Source of the DNA: Microbulbifer agarilyticus
Lineage (GTDB): Bacteria > Pseudomonadota > Gammaproteobacteria > Pseudomonadales > Cellvibrionaceae
NCBI RefSeq assembly: GCF_019800665.1
Contig: NZ_JAHVKO010000004.1
Coordinates: 186,001-250,000, forward strand
Direction: 5' to 3'
Length of the DNA stretch: 64,000 bases
The notes under the pieces were generated by a model. That model had not been told where the DNA came from. It made no database searches and worked only from the letters and a program-made list of their open reading frames with translations. Within the stretch, counting starts at the first letter, position 1. Each line of letters opens with the position of its first letter. The position numbers were made by a program, and so were the translations under genes. Below are positions 16,517 to 26,242 of the stretch, in pieces.

Positions 16517-17428
16517 ATGACAGAATTTACCTACAAACACCGCAAAGACAACGGCAACACCGAGGCCCTCAAACGCTGGGGCATCGACTCCGAGTACGGC
16601 GTGCTGACCGACCTGCTGGTGGGCCCCATCGACCACTACACCTGGCAGATGGGCAACGCCGCCTCCCGCCGCTCCGTGCGCCTCGGCCGCGAATTCGATG
16701 CCACCGTCGCCAAGCGCCAGCACCAGGAAATGCTCGACGCCTACAAACAGGCCGGTGTTAACACCCACCTGCTGCCCGCAGACGGCAACCTCCCCTACCA
16801 ACTGTATGCCCGCGACAGCAGCGTCATGACCCCATGGGGCCCGATCGTTACCCAGATGTATTCCCCGTGGCGCCGCGGCGAATGGGTCGACGTCGTGAAG
16901 ACCTACCAGAAGCTCGACATCCCCATTTACGACATCATCACCGCCGGCAGCCTCGAGGGCGGCGATTTTATGGTGCTGGAGCCAGGTGTCATCCTGTGTG
17001 GCTACAGTGGCGAGCGCACCTCACCCCAGGGTTTCAACCAGATGAAAAGCTGGATCGAAAGAGAAGGCTGGGAAGTAAAAGGCTACCAGTTCGACCCCTA
17101 CTTCCTGCATCTGGACGTGCTGGTTGCCGCACTTGCGGAAAAACTGGTCGCGGTATGTGTGGACGCGGTAGAGCCGGAACTGGTGCAGTGGTTCAAGGAC
17201 CGCAACTTTGAAATTATCGACATCTCCTACCCGCAGGTAATGGAGCTTGGCGTCAACGTGGTAGCGCTCGGCAACGACCGCGTAATGCTGCCCGCCGACA
17301 ATACCGAACTGAAAGAAAAATGCCGTGCCCACGGCCTGCAGGTGATCGACCCGGATATCTCCATGATTACCGCCGGCGGCGGTGGCGTGCACTGCATGTG
17401 TCAGCCTCTGGCGAGAAAGCCCGCCTAA
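16517..17428 (+). CDS. Arginine-deiminase/amidinotransferase-superfamily hydrolase
   Basis: This 303-residue protein has the fold family of DDAH, arginine deiminase and amidinotransferases. Catalytic elements can be read: LYARDSSVM, EGGDFM, the His in YFLHLDVL and the nucleophilic Cys near the C terminus in GVHCMCQPL. Such enzymes act on a guanidino carbon; a hydrolase would give a ureido product. That product class is what the preceding M20 enzyme attacks, so the two could work in sequence. The specific substrate (agmatine-like, guanidino acid or arginine derivative) is unknown. A bidirectional terminator follows at 17441-17471. Confidence 0.88.
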   Translation: MTEFTYKHRKDNGNTEALKRWGIDSEYGVLTDLLVGPIDHYTWQMGNAASRRSVRLGREFDATVAKRQHQEMLDAYKQAGVNTHLLPADGNLPYQLYARDSSVMTPWGPIVTQMYSPWRRGEWVDVVKTYQKLDIPIYDIITAGSLEGGDFMVLEPGVILCGYSGERTSPQGFNQMKSWIEREGWEVKGYQFDPYFLHLDVLVAALAEKLVAVCVDAVEPELVQWFKDRNFEIIDISYPQVMELGVNVVALGNDRVMLPADNTELKEKCRAHGLQVIDPDISMITAGGGGVHCMCQPLARKPA

Positions 17429-17440
17429 GCAGGCTTGCAC

Positions 17441-17471
17441 AAAAAAGGTCGGCCATAGGCCGACCTTTTTT
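17441..17471. terminator. Bidirectional rho-independent terminator
   Basis: GGTCGGCC and GGCCGACC form an 8-bp stem with an ATA loop, flanked by six A and six T. It separates the convergent amidinohydrolase and cytochrome c genes and would work for both. Confidence 0.92.
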
Positions 17472-17515
17472 ATTGCAGGGAAATTTCCCGTTCCATACCA
17501 AGGCTCGCAACCGAT

Positions 17516-17905
17516 TCAGCGCGCCGCCTTAACTTCCTCTTCACTCACCACTATTACCTCATCGCCCCAGGTATTGGTGATAAACGCGATGATTGCCGAG
17601 ATTTCGCGGTCCGTCAGAAACTCCAGTGGCGGCATCAAATCCTCTTCGCCGCCATTGCGACGCGGTGCCGAGCGCCCGTGTAACACGGTTTCAATCAACA
17701 GCGGTTTATTTGCCAACAATGCGGGATTGCGCAGAGATGGGTACAACGCCTCCTCGCCATAGCCGTCAACCTTATGGCACTTTTTGCAATTATCGGCAAA
17801 GGTAAGCGCACCCAGTCCAATCAGGTCTCGGGTCTCCTGCTCTGAAGCGACGGATCCCAGCGAGAGAGTCGCAAACAGTATGCCGATGGATAATGTGCGT
17901 TTCAT
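17516..17905 (-). CDS. Periplasmic class I c-type cytochrome
   Basis: This 129-residue cytochrome has a signal peptide (MKRTLSIGILFATLSLGSVA), one haem motif CKKCH at residues 40-44 and a probable axial Met at residue 91 in DLMPPLEFL, followed by the C-terminal helix LTDREISAIIAFI. It is a small electron carrier in the periplasm; the redox partner is unknown. The start is ATG at 17905, which gives a clean signal peptide; further in-frame codons upstream do not. The small membrane-protein gene lies 34 bp upstream on the same strand. Confidence 0.88.
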   Translation of the reverse strand: MKRTLSIGILFATLSLGSVASEQETRDLIGLGALTFADNCKKCHKVDGYGEEALYPSLRNPALLANKPLLIETVLHGRSAPRRNGGEEDLMPPLEFLTDREISAIIAFITNTWGDEVIVVSEEEVKAAR

Positions 17906-17939
17906 ACGATCTGCCCTATTGCCAATTAATTGTGTGAGG

Positions 17940-18341
17940 TTATTTTCCCTGTGCGCGCAGCCATCCGGAGCCGGCGATACCGCCCGCGGCACAGGCCAGG
18001 ATGATCACCAGTGGCGTCAGCGTACCCAACGCCAGTGCACCCACACCCAGTCCGCGCATGGGCAGCAATACCAGCAGCAGAATGCCCGCAGGTATCAGGG
18101 ATAGCAGAAATCCACGGGTAATCCAGCTTTTGCGCCACGGCAGCATGAAAATCAATCCACAGATACCCCCCCAGACAACGCGCTGGTAAAGGTAAGCATT
18201 GGACAGATGCGGCGCGATATCCACAGACAGCGCCCGGGTAATCCCGTAGTGCCCCAGCGCCCACAAGCCCAGCGCATAGCACAGGCCCGCTACACCGCCG
18301 GCGGCAAAACAGATGGAAAGGTTTTTGATAAATTCTCGCAC
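17940..18341 (-). CDS. Small integral membrane protein, unknown function
   Basis: I do not recognise this 133-residue protein. It has about four hydrophobic helices (for example ICFAAGGVAGLCYALGL and GILLLVLLPMRGLGVGAL) and a basic C terminus. The start is GTG at 18341, preceded by GGGGGA at suitable distance; a TTG 15 bp further upstream is the alternative. It probably shares a transcript with the cytochrome c gene that follows it. Confidence 0.65.
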   Translation of the reverse strand: MREFIKNLSICFAAGGVAGLCYALGLWALGHYGITRALSVDIAPHLSNAYLYQRVVWGGICGLIFMLPWRKSWITRGFLLSLIPAGILLLVLLPMRGLGVGALALGTLTPLVIILACAAGGIAGSGWLRAQGK

Positions 18342-18510
18342 GACCAGATCCCCCAACTTCTTCTTATTCCCGCGTGCAGACTGTGCGGGTGAATAGAGGG
18401 AGTATGCCAGAACTGGGGGAAAAGAATCGAAACGGGTTGGAAGTTTCGCAGCCGCGAGGGCGAGCGTTCTGGGACAGGGTGAAGAGGGGCGAGGTATAGA
18501 AGAGCGGGGT

Positions 18511-18538
18511 AAAAAGGTGGCGGTAGAATACCGCCACC
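18511..18538 (-). terminator. Rho-independent terminator of purEK
   Basis: GGTGGCGGTA and TACCGCCACC form a perfect 10-bp stem with a GAA loop. On the minus strand five T follow. It lies 11 bp past the purK stop codon. Confidence 0.85.
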
Positions 18539-18548
18539 GGGGAATAAC

Positions 18549-19685
18549 CTACGCGGGGCGCTTGCTCGGCCCGTACAGTTCTTCCAGCATGCTGTCGATA
18601 CGTGCAGCCAGGGCGTCCTGGGTGTCGTCCAGCAAAATCACATGGCCCATCTTGCGGCCCGGGCGCAGCTCCTTGCCGTAAGACCAGACACCTTCGTTCT
18701 GCAACGCCGGCTCCTTATCCACACCCAGCATATTGATCATGACTGCCACGCGGTCACAGCCGGTTTCGCCCAGCGGCATGCCGAGAATTGCGCGCACATG
18801 GTTGGCGAACTGGCTGGTTTTGGCGCCGGCCAAAGTCCAATGGCCGCTGTTGTGGACACGCGGTGCCAGCTCGTTGATCAGCAGGCCATCGTCACTGACG
18901 AAACACTCCATCGCCAGCACACCGACATAGTCCCAGGCGTTCATCAACGTGGACAGGTATTCTTCCGCGGTGGTTTGCAGCTTCTCATCCACATGCGGCG
19001 CCGGTGCGGTGGATACCAGCAGGGTGCCGTTGTAGTGATCGTTCTCGGCCAGCGGATAGGTGACTACTTTGCCATCGGCGGTACGCGCACCGATCAGGGA
19101 AACCTCGCGGGAAAAGTTGATGCCCTTTTCCACCACATATTCCTGCGCCGGTACCTGGTCGGCGATTGCGGCAAGGTCTGCGTCGCTGTTCACACGCCAC
19201 TGGTTTTTACCGTCATAACCGTGTTCACAGCTTTTGATAAAGGACGGGTAACCCAGTTCTTTGACCGCCGCACAGATTTCATCGTAGTTGTTGGCCGGGC
19301 GGAAAGGCGCCACTGGCAGGCCGGCATCGTTGATCGCGGTTTTTTCGCGCACGCGGTGCTGGGTCTTTTCGAAGGCATCCGGACGCGGGTACACCGGGCA
19401 GAATTTTTCCAGCGCGCGCAGCAGGCCAACGTCCACACTTTCGCGCTCGGCGGTAATCACCTCGGGGCTGCCCATCGCCTTGTACAGTTCTTCGATGTCA
19501 GCGCCTTCGCTGGCGTGCACGATGGTACCGAGCCCTTCCACACAGGTCGTGTTTTCACCACCCTCGGCCAGGAAGCTGAACTCGATTCCCAGCGGGCGGG
19601 CTTCCTGGGCCATCATCTGCGCCAATTGGCCGCAGCCGACAATACCGACACGACGCTGTGCAGATTGCTCTTGGCTGGATGTCAT
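18549..19685 (-). CDS. purK: N5-carboxyaminoimidazole ribonucleotide synthase
   Basis: PurK is an ATP-grasp ligase that makes N5-CAIR from AIR, bicarbonate and ATP in de novo purine synthesis. The N-terminal GIVGCGQLAQMMAQEA, the ITAERESVD segment and the ATP-grasp core (KSCEHGYDGKNQW, QEYVVEKGINFSREVSLI, NELAPRVHNSGHW) are complete. I start at the ATG at 19685 (378 aa), as the 15 codons upstream are not conserved and GAGG lies about 10 nt before it. It follows purE by 87 bp, and its product is the substrate of PurE. Confidence 0.96.
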   Translation of the reverse strand: MTSSQEQSAQRRVGIVGCGQLAQMMAQEARPLGIEFSFLAEGGENTTCVEGLGTIVHASEGADIEELYKAMGSPEVITAERESVDVGLLRALEKFCPVYPRPDAFEKTQHRVREKTAINDAGLPVAPFRPANNYDEICAAVKELGYPSFIKSCEHGYDGKNQWRVNSDADLAAIADQVPAQEYVVEKGINFSREVSLIGARTADGKVVTYPLAENDHYNGTLLVSTAPAPHVDEKLQTTAEEYLSTLMNAWDYVGVLAMECFVSDDGLLINELAPRVHNSGHWTLAGAKTSQFANHVRAILGMPLGETGCDRVAVMINMLGVDKEPALQNEGVWSYGKELRPGRKMGHVILLDDTQDALAARIDSMLEELYGPSKRPA

Positions 19686-19772
19686 TTCCGCGATACCTCG
19701 TAAACCTTCAGTGCTTGTCGCACTATTCAAAAATCTAGCTGGTCAACAAATCGAATGAATCGGTAAACCGGT

Positions 19773-20264
19773 TTATTCAACTTCAAACGGCACACCGGCA
19801 CTCTGCTTTTCACGCCAGGCGATCAGGCGCTGCTGCAGCTCCGGGTCGGTCAGCGACAGCATCTGCGCAGCCATCAGGCCAGCGTTGTAGGCGCCGGACG
19901 CGCCCACTGCCTGGGTGGCCACGGCCACGCCCTTGGGCATCTGCACGATAGACAGCAGGCTATCCATACCGGTCATAAACTTGCTCGCCACCGGCACGCC
20001 GATCACCGGCAGCGGGGTCATGGCCGCGATCATTCCCGGCAGGTGCGCAGAGCCGCCGGCACCGGCGATGATCACCTGGGTACCGCGCTCATGCGCGGTG
20101 GAGGCGAACTCCACCATACGCTGCGGCGTGCGGTGGGCAGAAACCACTGCCGTGGCAAAAGGTACACCCAGCTCGGTGAGCGGCTTGGTGGCCATTTCCA
20201 TGGTCGGCCAGTCGGACTGCGAGCCCATCACAATAGTGACTTTTTCAAACGGCAGCTGATTCAC
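19773..20264 (-). CDS. purE: N5-carboxyaminoimidazole ribonucleotide mutase
   Basis: PurE converts N5-CAIR to CAIR. The class I signature is complete: [38 protein letters not shown] and [17 protein letters not shown]. The best start is GTG at 20264, which gives 163 residues, the usual length, and has GGAG 8 nt upstream. A longer frame to 20309 begins with a poorly placed GTG. purE precedes purK in one unit. Confidence 0.96.
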   Translation of the reverse strand: MNQLPFEKVTIVMGSQSDWPTMEMATKPLTELGVPFATAVVSAHRTPQRMVEFASTAHERGTQVIIAGAGGSAHLPGMIAAMTPLPVIGVPVASKFMTGMDSLLSIVQMPKGVAVATQAVGASGAYNAGLMAAQMLSLTDPELQQRLIAWREKQSAGVPFEVE

Positions 20265-20608
20265 GGGGATAACTCCAGTGTTCGCGGGCACCACAGCACT
20301 GTTGTTCACTGGCGGTACCGGGGAAAAACAGGGTCTTGCTGGTCACGCTTTCGAGAGTGCGCCCACCCGACCCGAAAATTTTAGGGGCGAGAGGATAGCA
20401 AAAATTGGCCGCAAAAGTACGCTATACGGCGTTTTCCCACGGGTTTCATCGCGGTATCGGCGCTATCTAGCCGGAAATGATGGCTTTTCGGGCTCCTGTG
20501 TTCGCGCTTGCACCACCGGAACCCTAAAAGATAGTGTGGCGAGACGGTCACAACACCTATAGGTGGCCGCCTGGATGGAGTGATATGTGGCTGCGGAAAG
20601 GTCCGACC
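20265..20608. other. Intergenic region upstream of purE, no gene seen
   Basis: About 344 bp separate aroE from purE, both on the minus strand. I see no coding frame with a ribosome site and no strong hairpin terminator. The AT-richer stretch near 20370-20420 could hold the purE promoter (a TATCCT-like hexamer on the minus strand), but no convincing -35 accompanies it. Confidence 0.4.
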
Positions 20609-21457
20609 TCAGCCCGCCTCTCCCGCTTCCGCATTGCGTTTTTTGCGCAGGGCTTCGCGCAACATCGCCTGCACCGGCGCCTCGGACGGGCGCACGCCCC
20701 GCCACAGGTGGAATGCCTCGGCCGCCTGGCCCACCAGCATGCCCAGGCCATCCGCGGTACGGGCGCCCAGCGGTTCCGCCCAGCGCATAAACGGCGTAGG
20801 TTCGGCACCGTACACCATGTCGTAGACACAGCAGTCCGGGCCCACCACCGATGCGTCGATGTGCGGGCGCTCACCGCTTAGCCCTGCCGCACTGGCATTG
20901 ATGATCAGGTCAAAGCCCGCGGGAATATCTTCCAGACCTCCGGCAGTCACGCTGCCGAAACGCTGAAAATCCTCCGCCAAATGGTGCGCCTTGGAGGCGG
21001 TGCGATTGGCAATATGCAATCGCGCGGGCTGCTCGTTAAGCAGGGGCAACAGCGTTCCGCGGGTAGCACCACCGGCACCCAGCACCAGCAGTTTTTTGCC
21101 GCGAATCTGCCAACCGAGGTTGTCACGAATATCCGATACCAGACCGGGGCCGTCGGTATTGTCGCCCAGCAAACGGCCATCTTCCTGCAGTGCCAGGGTA
21201 TTTACCGCACCTGCACTGCGCGCGCGTTCGGTCAGGGCGTCGGCGTACTCAAATGCGTCCAGCTTGAAGGGGGCGGTGACATTCAGCCCGCGGGCGCCGG
21301 CGGCAAAAAATTCGTCCACCACCGGTTTGAACTCATCAACTTCGGCAAACAGTTTGCCGTACTCGAGATCCTGATTGGTTTCCGTGGCAAAGGCGCTGTG
21401 AATCACCGGCGACATGGACTGCTTGATGGGGTTTCCGATGACCGCGTATTTATCCAT
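20609..21457 (-). CDS. aroE: Shikimate dehydrogenase (NADP+)
   Basis: AroE reduces 3-dehydroshikimate to shikimate in aromatic amino acid synthesis. The substrate site NPIKQSMSPVIHSAF is at residues 9-23, with NVTAPFK (catalytic Lys), DNTDGPG and the nucleotide-binding LVLGAGGATRGTL. NRT in the next strand supports NADP specificity. Length 282 is slightly above the usual 270-275 because of a charged C-terminal tail. It lies downstream of hemF and the NTF2-like gene on the same strand; hemF-aroE adjacency is familiar from Pseudomonas. Confidence 0.96.
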   Translation of the reverse strand: MDKYAVIGNPIKQSMSPVIHSAFATETNQDLEYGKLFAEVDEFKPVVDEFFAAGARGLNVTAPFKLDAFEYADALTERARSAGAVNTLALQEDGRLLGDNTDGPGLVSDIRDNLGWQIRGKKLLVLGAGGATRGTLLPLLNEQPARLHIANRTASKAHHLAEDFQRFGSVTAGGLEDIPAGFDLIINASAAGLSGERPHIDASVVGPDCCVYDMVYGAEPTPFMRWAEPLGARTADGLGMLVGQAAEAFHLWRGVRPSEAPVQAMLREALRKKRNAEAGEAG

Positions 21458-21548
21458 AAATAACCTGAATCTCGTTTGTTATATTGCGCTGCGCTTGTTT
21501 GGCTTGCGGTACTGATCGTTACACTTTAAATCGTTACAACTTAAGTCA

Positions 21549-21980
21549 TTACAAAGCGCGCAGTGCCTTGCGCACTTGCACGGTTTCATCGACACCAATC
21601 AGGCTGTCGATTTTCAATTCACCTTGGTATTCGCTCACCAGGTAACGGGTGATGGCACTGTATACTTGCTGCGGTTTCTCGCCGCGAGCATCAAGCAGTA
21701 TCCAATTGAGGGTGGCGAGGCTGGCATTTTCGTTCAGCTCGATCACATCGGTCACCGCGCCAACAATCTGGGTTACTCCCAGTTTCTGGTAGAGCTTCAG
21801 CAGCTTCTCGACCCGACCAATAAAGTAGTCGCGATCCAGCTGTGACTTTTTGCCATCGGAAAAGTGGTAGTGCAGCGGGAAGCGATAAAAATCCGCGATC
21901 TGCTCTGCGTCGCGCGCCTCAAACAACCGGCGGTATTCGAGAAACAATTTGTTGATGTCTTCGAGACGAGCCTTGTGCAT
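21549..21980 (-). CDS. NTF2/SnoaL-like small protein, function unknown
   Basis: This 143-residue protein looks like an NTF2-like fold: a helical start (EDINKLFLEYRRLFEARD, with QIADFYRFPLHYHF) then a beta-rich half (NASLATLNWILLD, VYSAITRYLVSEYQ). No catalytic dyad can be assigned. The start is ATG at 21980, with GAGG 8 nt upstream; an upstream in-frame extension of 21 residues is rejected. It is inserted between hemF and aroE on the same strand. The assignment rests on pattern only and is tentative. Confidence 0.65.
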   Translation of the reverse strand: MHKARLEDINKLFLEYRRLFEARDAEQIADFYRFPLHYHFSDGKKSQLDRDYFIGRVEKLLKLYQKLGVTQIVGAVTDVIELNENASLATLNWILLDARGEKPQQVYSAITRYLVSEYQGELKIDSLIGVDETVQVRKALRAL

Positions 21981-22033
21981 ATCGTTACCTCTTTTTACAG
22001 CAGCCCCACAGCCTATGACTTCGGCAAGGCGTT

Positions 22034-22987
<954 letters not shown>

Positions 22988-23638
22988 TTATCCCGCGCGC
23001 ACAATGCGACCGCTGGAAGCGTCGCGAATTTCACTGGGGGATGCGCGCCCACCGGTGCTACCGCCGCCAATAAAATCCAGCGCGTCGCCAAAATAACGCA
23101 ACACCTGGAATTTGTGACGCGCGGGCTGACAGCCCGCCGGGTTGGCGGAAGTCGACACAATGGGACCACCAAATGCCCGCGACAGTGCCGCGGTAAACGG
23201 GTGGTTGGTATGACGCAGGGCGACACTGTGGTGCACGCCGCTCACCCACGGCGGTATCTGGTCAAAATGCGGCACCAGCCAGGTAACCGGCCCCGGCCAG
23301 GTGGCATCGATACGTGCGCGCTGATCACCGGAGAGATTGTGCAACAGACCGGAGAAGTGGTTCACGTCACCCGACACCAGGATCAAACCTTTTTCCAGCG
23401 GCCGGTTTTTCAAGCGCACCAGGCGTTGCACCGCTTCGGCATTGTTCGGGTCACAGGCAAGGCCCCACACGGATTCGGTCGGGTGGGCAATCACACCGCC
23501 GGCGGCAATGATACGCGCGGCGCTTACCAGACTGATGCCAGCACCAGGCAAATTGGGCGTATGCGTAGTGGAGATGTCGTCGACGGCGGTAACGGAGGTA
23601 ATTTTCTCTGACAAGGCTGGGACTCTTCGGGTCAGCAA
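22988..23638 (-). CDS. tsaC: Threonylcarbamoyl-AMP synthase (YrdC family)
   Basis: TsaC makes threonylcarbamoyl-AMP, the donor for t6A37 modification of ANN-decoding tRNAs. The YrdC-domain motifs are clear: GGVIAHPTESVWGLACDP, RLVRLKNRPLEKGLILV, PGPVTWLVP, VALRHTNHPFTAAL and VSTSANPAG. The start is uncertain: no ATG or GTG lies in the likely N-terminal region and I keep the TTG at 23638, giving 216 aa against a usual 185-190. It precedes hemF on the same strand. Confidence 0.9.
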   Translation of the reverse strand: MLTRRVPALSEKITSVTAVDDISTTHTPNLPGAGISLVSAARIIAAGGVIAHPTESVWGLACDPNNAEAVQRLVRLKNRPLEKGLILVSGDVNHFSGLLHNLSGDQRARIDATWPGPVTWLVPHFDQIPPWVSGVHHSVALRHTNHPFTAALSRAFGGPIVSTSANPAGCQPARHKFQVLRYFGDALDFIGGGSTGGRASPSEIRDASSGRIVRAG

Positions 23639-23820
23639 GCGGAAGACGCGGCAAGCGCGCCGGGTAGACGTCCTCGGTACTTTTCAATGCGCCACTCAAT
23701 GCGCAACAGTACTGGAGGTCGTCAGGTGGCAGCGCCGCAATTTATCGAATACTACCAGCCTAGACAAGGTAGCCTGATGAGACAGCGAGGTTACGGCGCC
23801 ACGGGGAATCAGGTCTCGCA

Positions 23821-24987
23821 TTAACCTTCGTAGGTAACACGGTAGATAACGCCGGCGCCGTCGTCCGACACTAATAAGGCACCGTCGGGCATCATCAGTA
23901 CATCCACCGGCCGCCCCCAGGCTTCCTCTCCCTGCAGCCAACCATCGATAAACGGCGCGTAAGAAGTCGCCTCCCCGTCTTCATTCAGCGTGACCATGGT
24001 CACCCGGTAACCGATTTTGTTGGTGCGGTTCCAGGAGCCGTGCTCGGCGATCAAGACCTGATTTTTGTATTCCGCCGGGAACTGGTCACCGGTGTAAAAC
24101 TTGACCCCAAGCGGCGCCACATGTGGCCCCAGGTTTTGTACCGGGCGCACAAAGTCGCTGCACTGTTTGCCCTCGCCGAATTCCGGATCGAGGATGTCAT
24201 CGCCATGGCAGTAGGGGTAGCCAAAATGCATACCGGGGCGCGGCGCCTTGTTCAGCTCACAGGGCGGGATGTCGTCGCCGAGCATGTCGCGGCCGTTGTC
24301 GGTGAACCACAGCTCGTCGGTTTGCGGGTGCCAGGTAAAGCCCACCGTATTGCGCACGCCTTCGGCCCAGGTTTCGGTTGCCACCACCTCGTCGCCTTCA
24401 ATTTTTAGGCGCTGGATGTTGGCGTAGTCTTTTTCCTCACAAATATTGCACGGTGCACCAATGGGTACATACAGCCAGCCGTCGGGGCCAAACGCAATGT
24501 ACTTCCAGCCGTGATGCTTGTCCGGGAACTGGTCGGTAATCACTAACGGCTGCGGCGGGTTGTCGAGGCGGGACTCGATATCGTCAAAGCGCAGAATGCT
24601 GGTCACCGCGCTGACATACAGATCGCCACCCTTGAAGGCCACCCCAGTGGGCAACTTGAGCCCTTCGGCAATCACCTTTACCTCATCCGCCTTGTGATCG
24701 CCGTTGCTATCGATCACCGCATAGACCTTGCCCGCTCGGCGTGAACCCACAAACAGCGTGCCGTTTTCGCCCAGCGCCATGTGCCGGGCATTGGGCACGT
24801 CATCGGCGTACAGCTCAATTTTGAATCCATCGGGGAGGTTCAGCTTGTCCAGCTGCACATCATCTTTAGCGGCGTTGGTGCCGGCAGCAGCCGTCAGCGT
24901 GAGCGCAACGGCCAATGCACGCGGTGCGGCGTGACGGCAGGAAAGAGTTGCAGCAATTACAGGCTCGAGGAATTGGAACAGGCCCAT
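23821..24987 (-). CDS. PQQ-type sugar dehydrogenase, L-sorbosone dehydrogenase-like
   Basis: This 388-residue protein is probably an exported beta-propeller of the sorbosone/glucose dehydrogenase group. It has a hydrophobic leader (RALAVALTLTAAAGTNAA, residues about 23-40), then repeating blades: LPDGFKIELYADDVPNARHM, GTLFVGSRRAGKVYAV, GVAFKGGDLYVSAV, FGPDGWLYVPIGAPCNIC and MPDGALLVSDDGAGVIYRV. Four cysteines in the middle (CNIC, PPCELN, PYCHG) could form disulphides. It might oxidise a sugar aldehyde with PQQ, but many members are untested. It is inserted between tsaC and dprA, genes that are close neighbours in Pseudomonas. Confidence 0.85.
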   Translation of the reverse strand: MGLFQFLEPVIAATLSCRHAAPRALAVALTLTAAAGTNAAKDDVQLDKLNLPDGFKIELYADDVPNARHMALGENGTLFVGSRRAGKVYAVIDSNGDHKADEVKVIAEGLKLPTGVAFKGGDLYVSAVTSILRFDDIESRLDNPPQPLVITDQFPDKHHGWKYIAFGPDGWLYVPIGAPCNICEEKDYANIQRLKIEGDEVVATETWAEGVRNTVGFTWHPQTDELWFTDNGRDMLGDDIPPCELNKAPRPGMHFGYPYCHGDDILDPEFGEGKQCSDFVRPVQNLGPHVAPLGVKFYTGDQFPAEYKNQVLIAEHGSWNRTNKIGYRVTMVTLNEDGEATSYAPFIDGWLQGEEAWGRPVDVLMMPDGALLVSDDGAGVIYRVTYEG

Positions 24988-25044
24988 GGGGCAGTCACTC
25001 CATGCTAGGTGAGAAAGTCATGGGCGACCGTACCGATTTTTCGC

Positions 25045-26199
25045 TTAATCCACCAGCCCGGCCAGGGCTTTGGCACCGCTGCCGGTAAGCTGATAGCCAC
25101 CGGGGAGCTGTTCCACCAGCCCTTCCAGCTCCATGTGCAACAGGCTCGCCATCAGCTCGCCGGTATCGCCGCCGGTGTCGCGGGCCAGCTGTTCGATACT
25201 GCGCGGGTCGCCGCCGAGGGCGACAATAAGGCTGCGCTGCTCCGGCGGCAGACTTATGCCGCTATCCGCGGTCTGTTCAAACAGCGATCGCTGCTGCGCC
25301 ATACCCGACAACAACCCACCCAGTTCAGCCACGATATCCGCGCTGGTTTCCACCAGATGAGCGCCGTTTTTGATCATGTGGTGACAGCCGCGGGCCATGG
25401 GGTTGTGCACGGAACCGGGGATCGCGAACACCTCGCGATTCTGCTCCAGCGCCAGGCGCGCGGTGATCAGAGAGCCGGAACGCACCGCGGCCTCTACCAG
25501 CAGAATGCCCAGGCTCAAACCGGAAATAATCCGGTTGCGACGGGGGAAATTGCCGGGCTCTGGCGCGCTGGCCAGCGGCATTTCACTTACCAGCGCGCCG
25601 CCCGATTCCAGGATCTGCTCTGCCAGCGCCGCATTGCGCTGCGGGTAAATGCGATCCACACCGGTGCCGAGCACGGCAACGGTTTTCCCCGCGCCGCGCA
25701 GCGCACCCTTGTGCGCCATGGCGTCGACCCCGAGAGCCAGGCCAGAGGTAATGGCGAAGCCAGCGGCCGCGAGGTCCGCGGAAAATGCCTCGGCATTGTC
25801 GAGACCGGCGCGACTGGCACGGCGCGCACCCACCACGGCGATCTGCGGCAGGGACAGCGCCAGGGGATCACCGGTGATATACAAAACGGGCGGCGGACGG
25901 TCGATTTGGCGCAGCAACGACGGATAGCTTTCGTCATCGCAATGCAGCAGGTAGATGCAGTTTTCCACACAGCGCTGACGTTCAGCGAGTGCCCATTGCG
26001 CCAGTTCACTGTCGCAGCCCAGGCGCTGGTATTCGGCCAGCTGGGCGCGGGCGCGCTCGGGTAATTTGCGGGGGAAATGGGTGGCAGGCTGCCGGAGAGC
26101 GGCTTCGGCGGAGCCAAATTGCTCCACCAGTTGCCAATACAAACTGGGGCCAATGCCCTCCAGCCGAAGCAGAGAGAGAGTAGCGGTCAACGCATCCAT
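25045..26199 (-). CDS. dprA: DNA-processing protein DprA
   Basis: DprA binds incoming single-stranded DNA during natural transformation and loads RecA. The Rossmann-like core is intact: VVGARRASRAGLDNAEAF, SGLALGVDAMAHKGAL, VLGTGVDRIYP, NRIISGLSLGILLVEA and RGCHHMIKNGAHLV. A C-terminal winged helix (DPRSIEQLARDTGGDTGEL) completes the 384 residues. The ATG at 26199 has no strong ribosome site. It lies 176 bp downstream of the LysM gene, and that gap is filled by an imperfect palindromic element (26243-26376). Confidence 0.95.
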   Translation of the reverse strand: MDALTATLSLLRLEGIGPSLYWQLVEQFGSAEAALRQPATHFPRKLPERARAQLAEYQRLGCDSELAQWALAERQRCVENCIYLLHCDDESYPSLLRQIDRPPPVLYITGDPLALSLPQIAVVGARRASRAGLDNAEAFSADLAAAGFAITSGLALGVDAMAHKGALRGAGKTVAVLGTGVDRIYPQRNAALAEQILESGGALVSEMPLASAPEPGNFPRRNRIISGLSLGILLVEAAVRSGSLITARLALEQNREVFAIPGSVHNPMARGCHHMIKNGAHLVETSADIVAELGGLLSGMAQQRSLFEQTADSGISLPPEQRSLIVALGGDPRSIEQLARDTGGDTGELMASLLHMELEGLVEQLPGGYQLTGSGAKALAGLVD

Positions 26200-26242
26200 G
26201 CGATTTGCCGTAAATGTTGTTCAGTAAAACTTTAGGAGTGAA

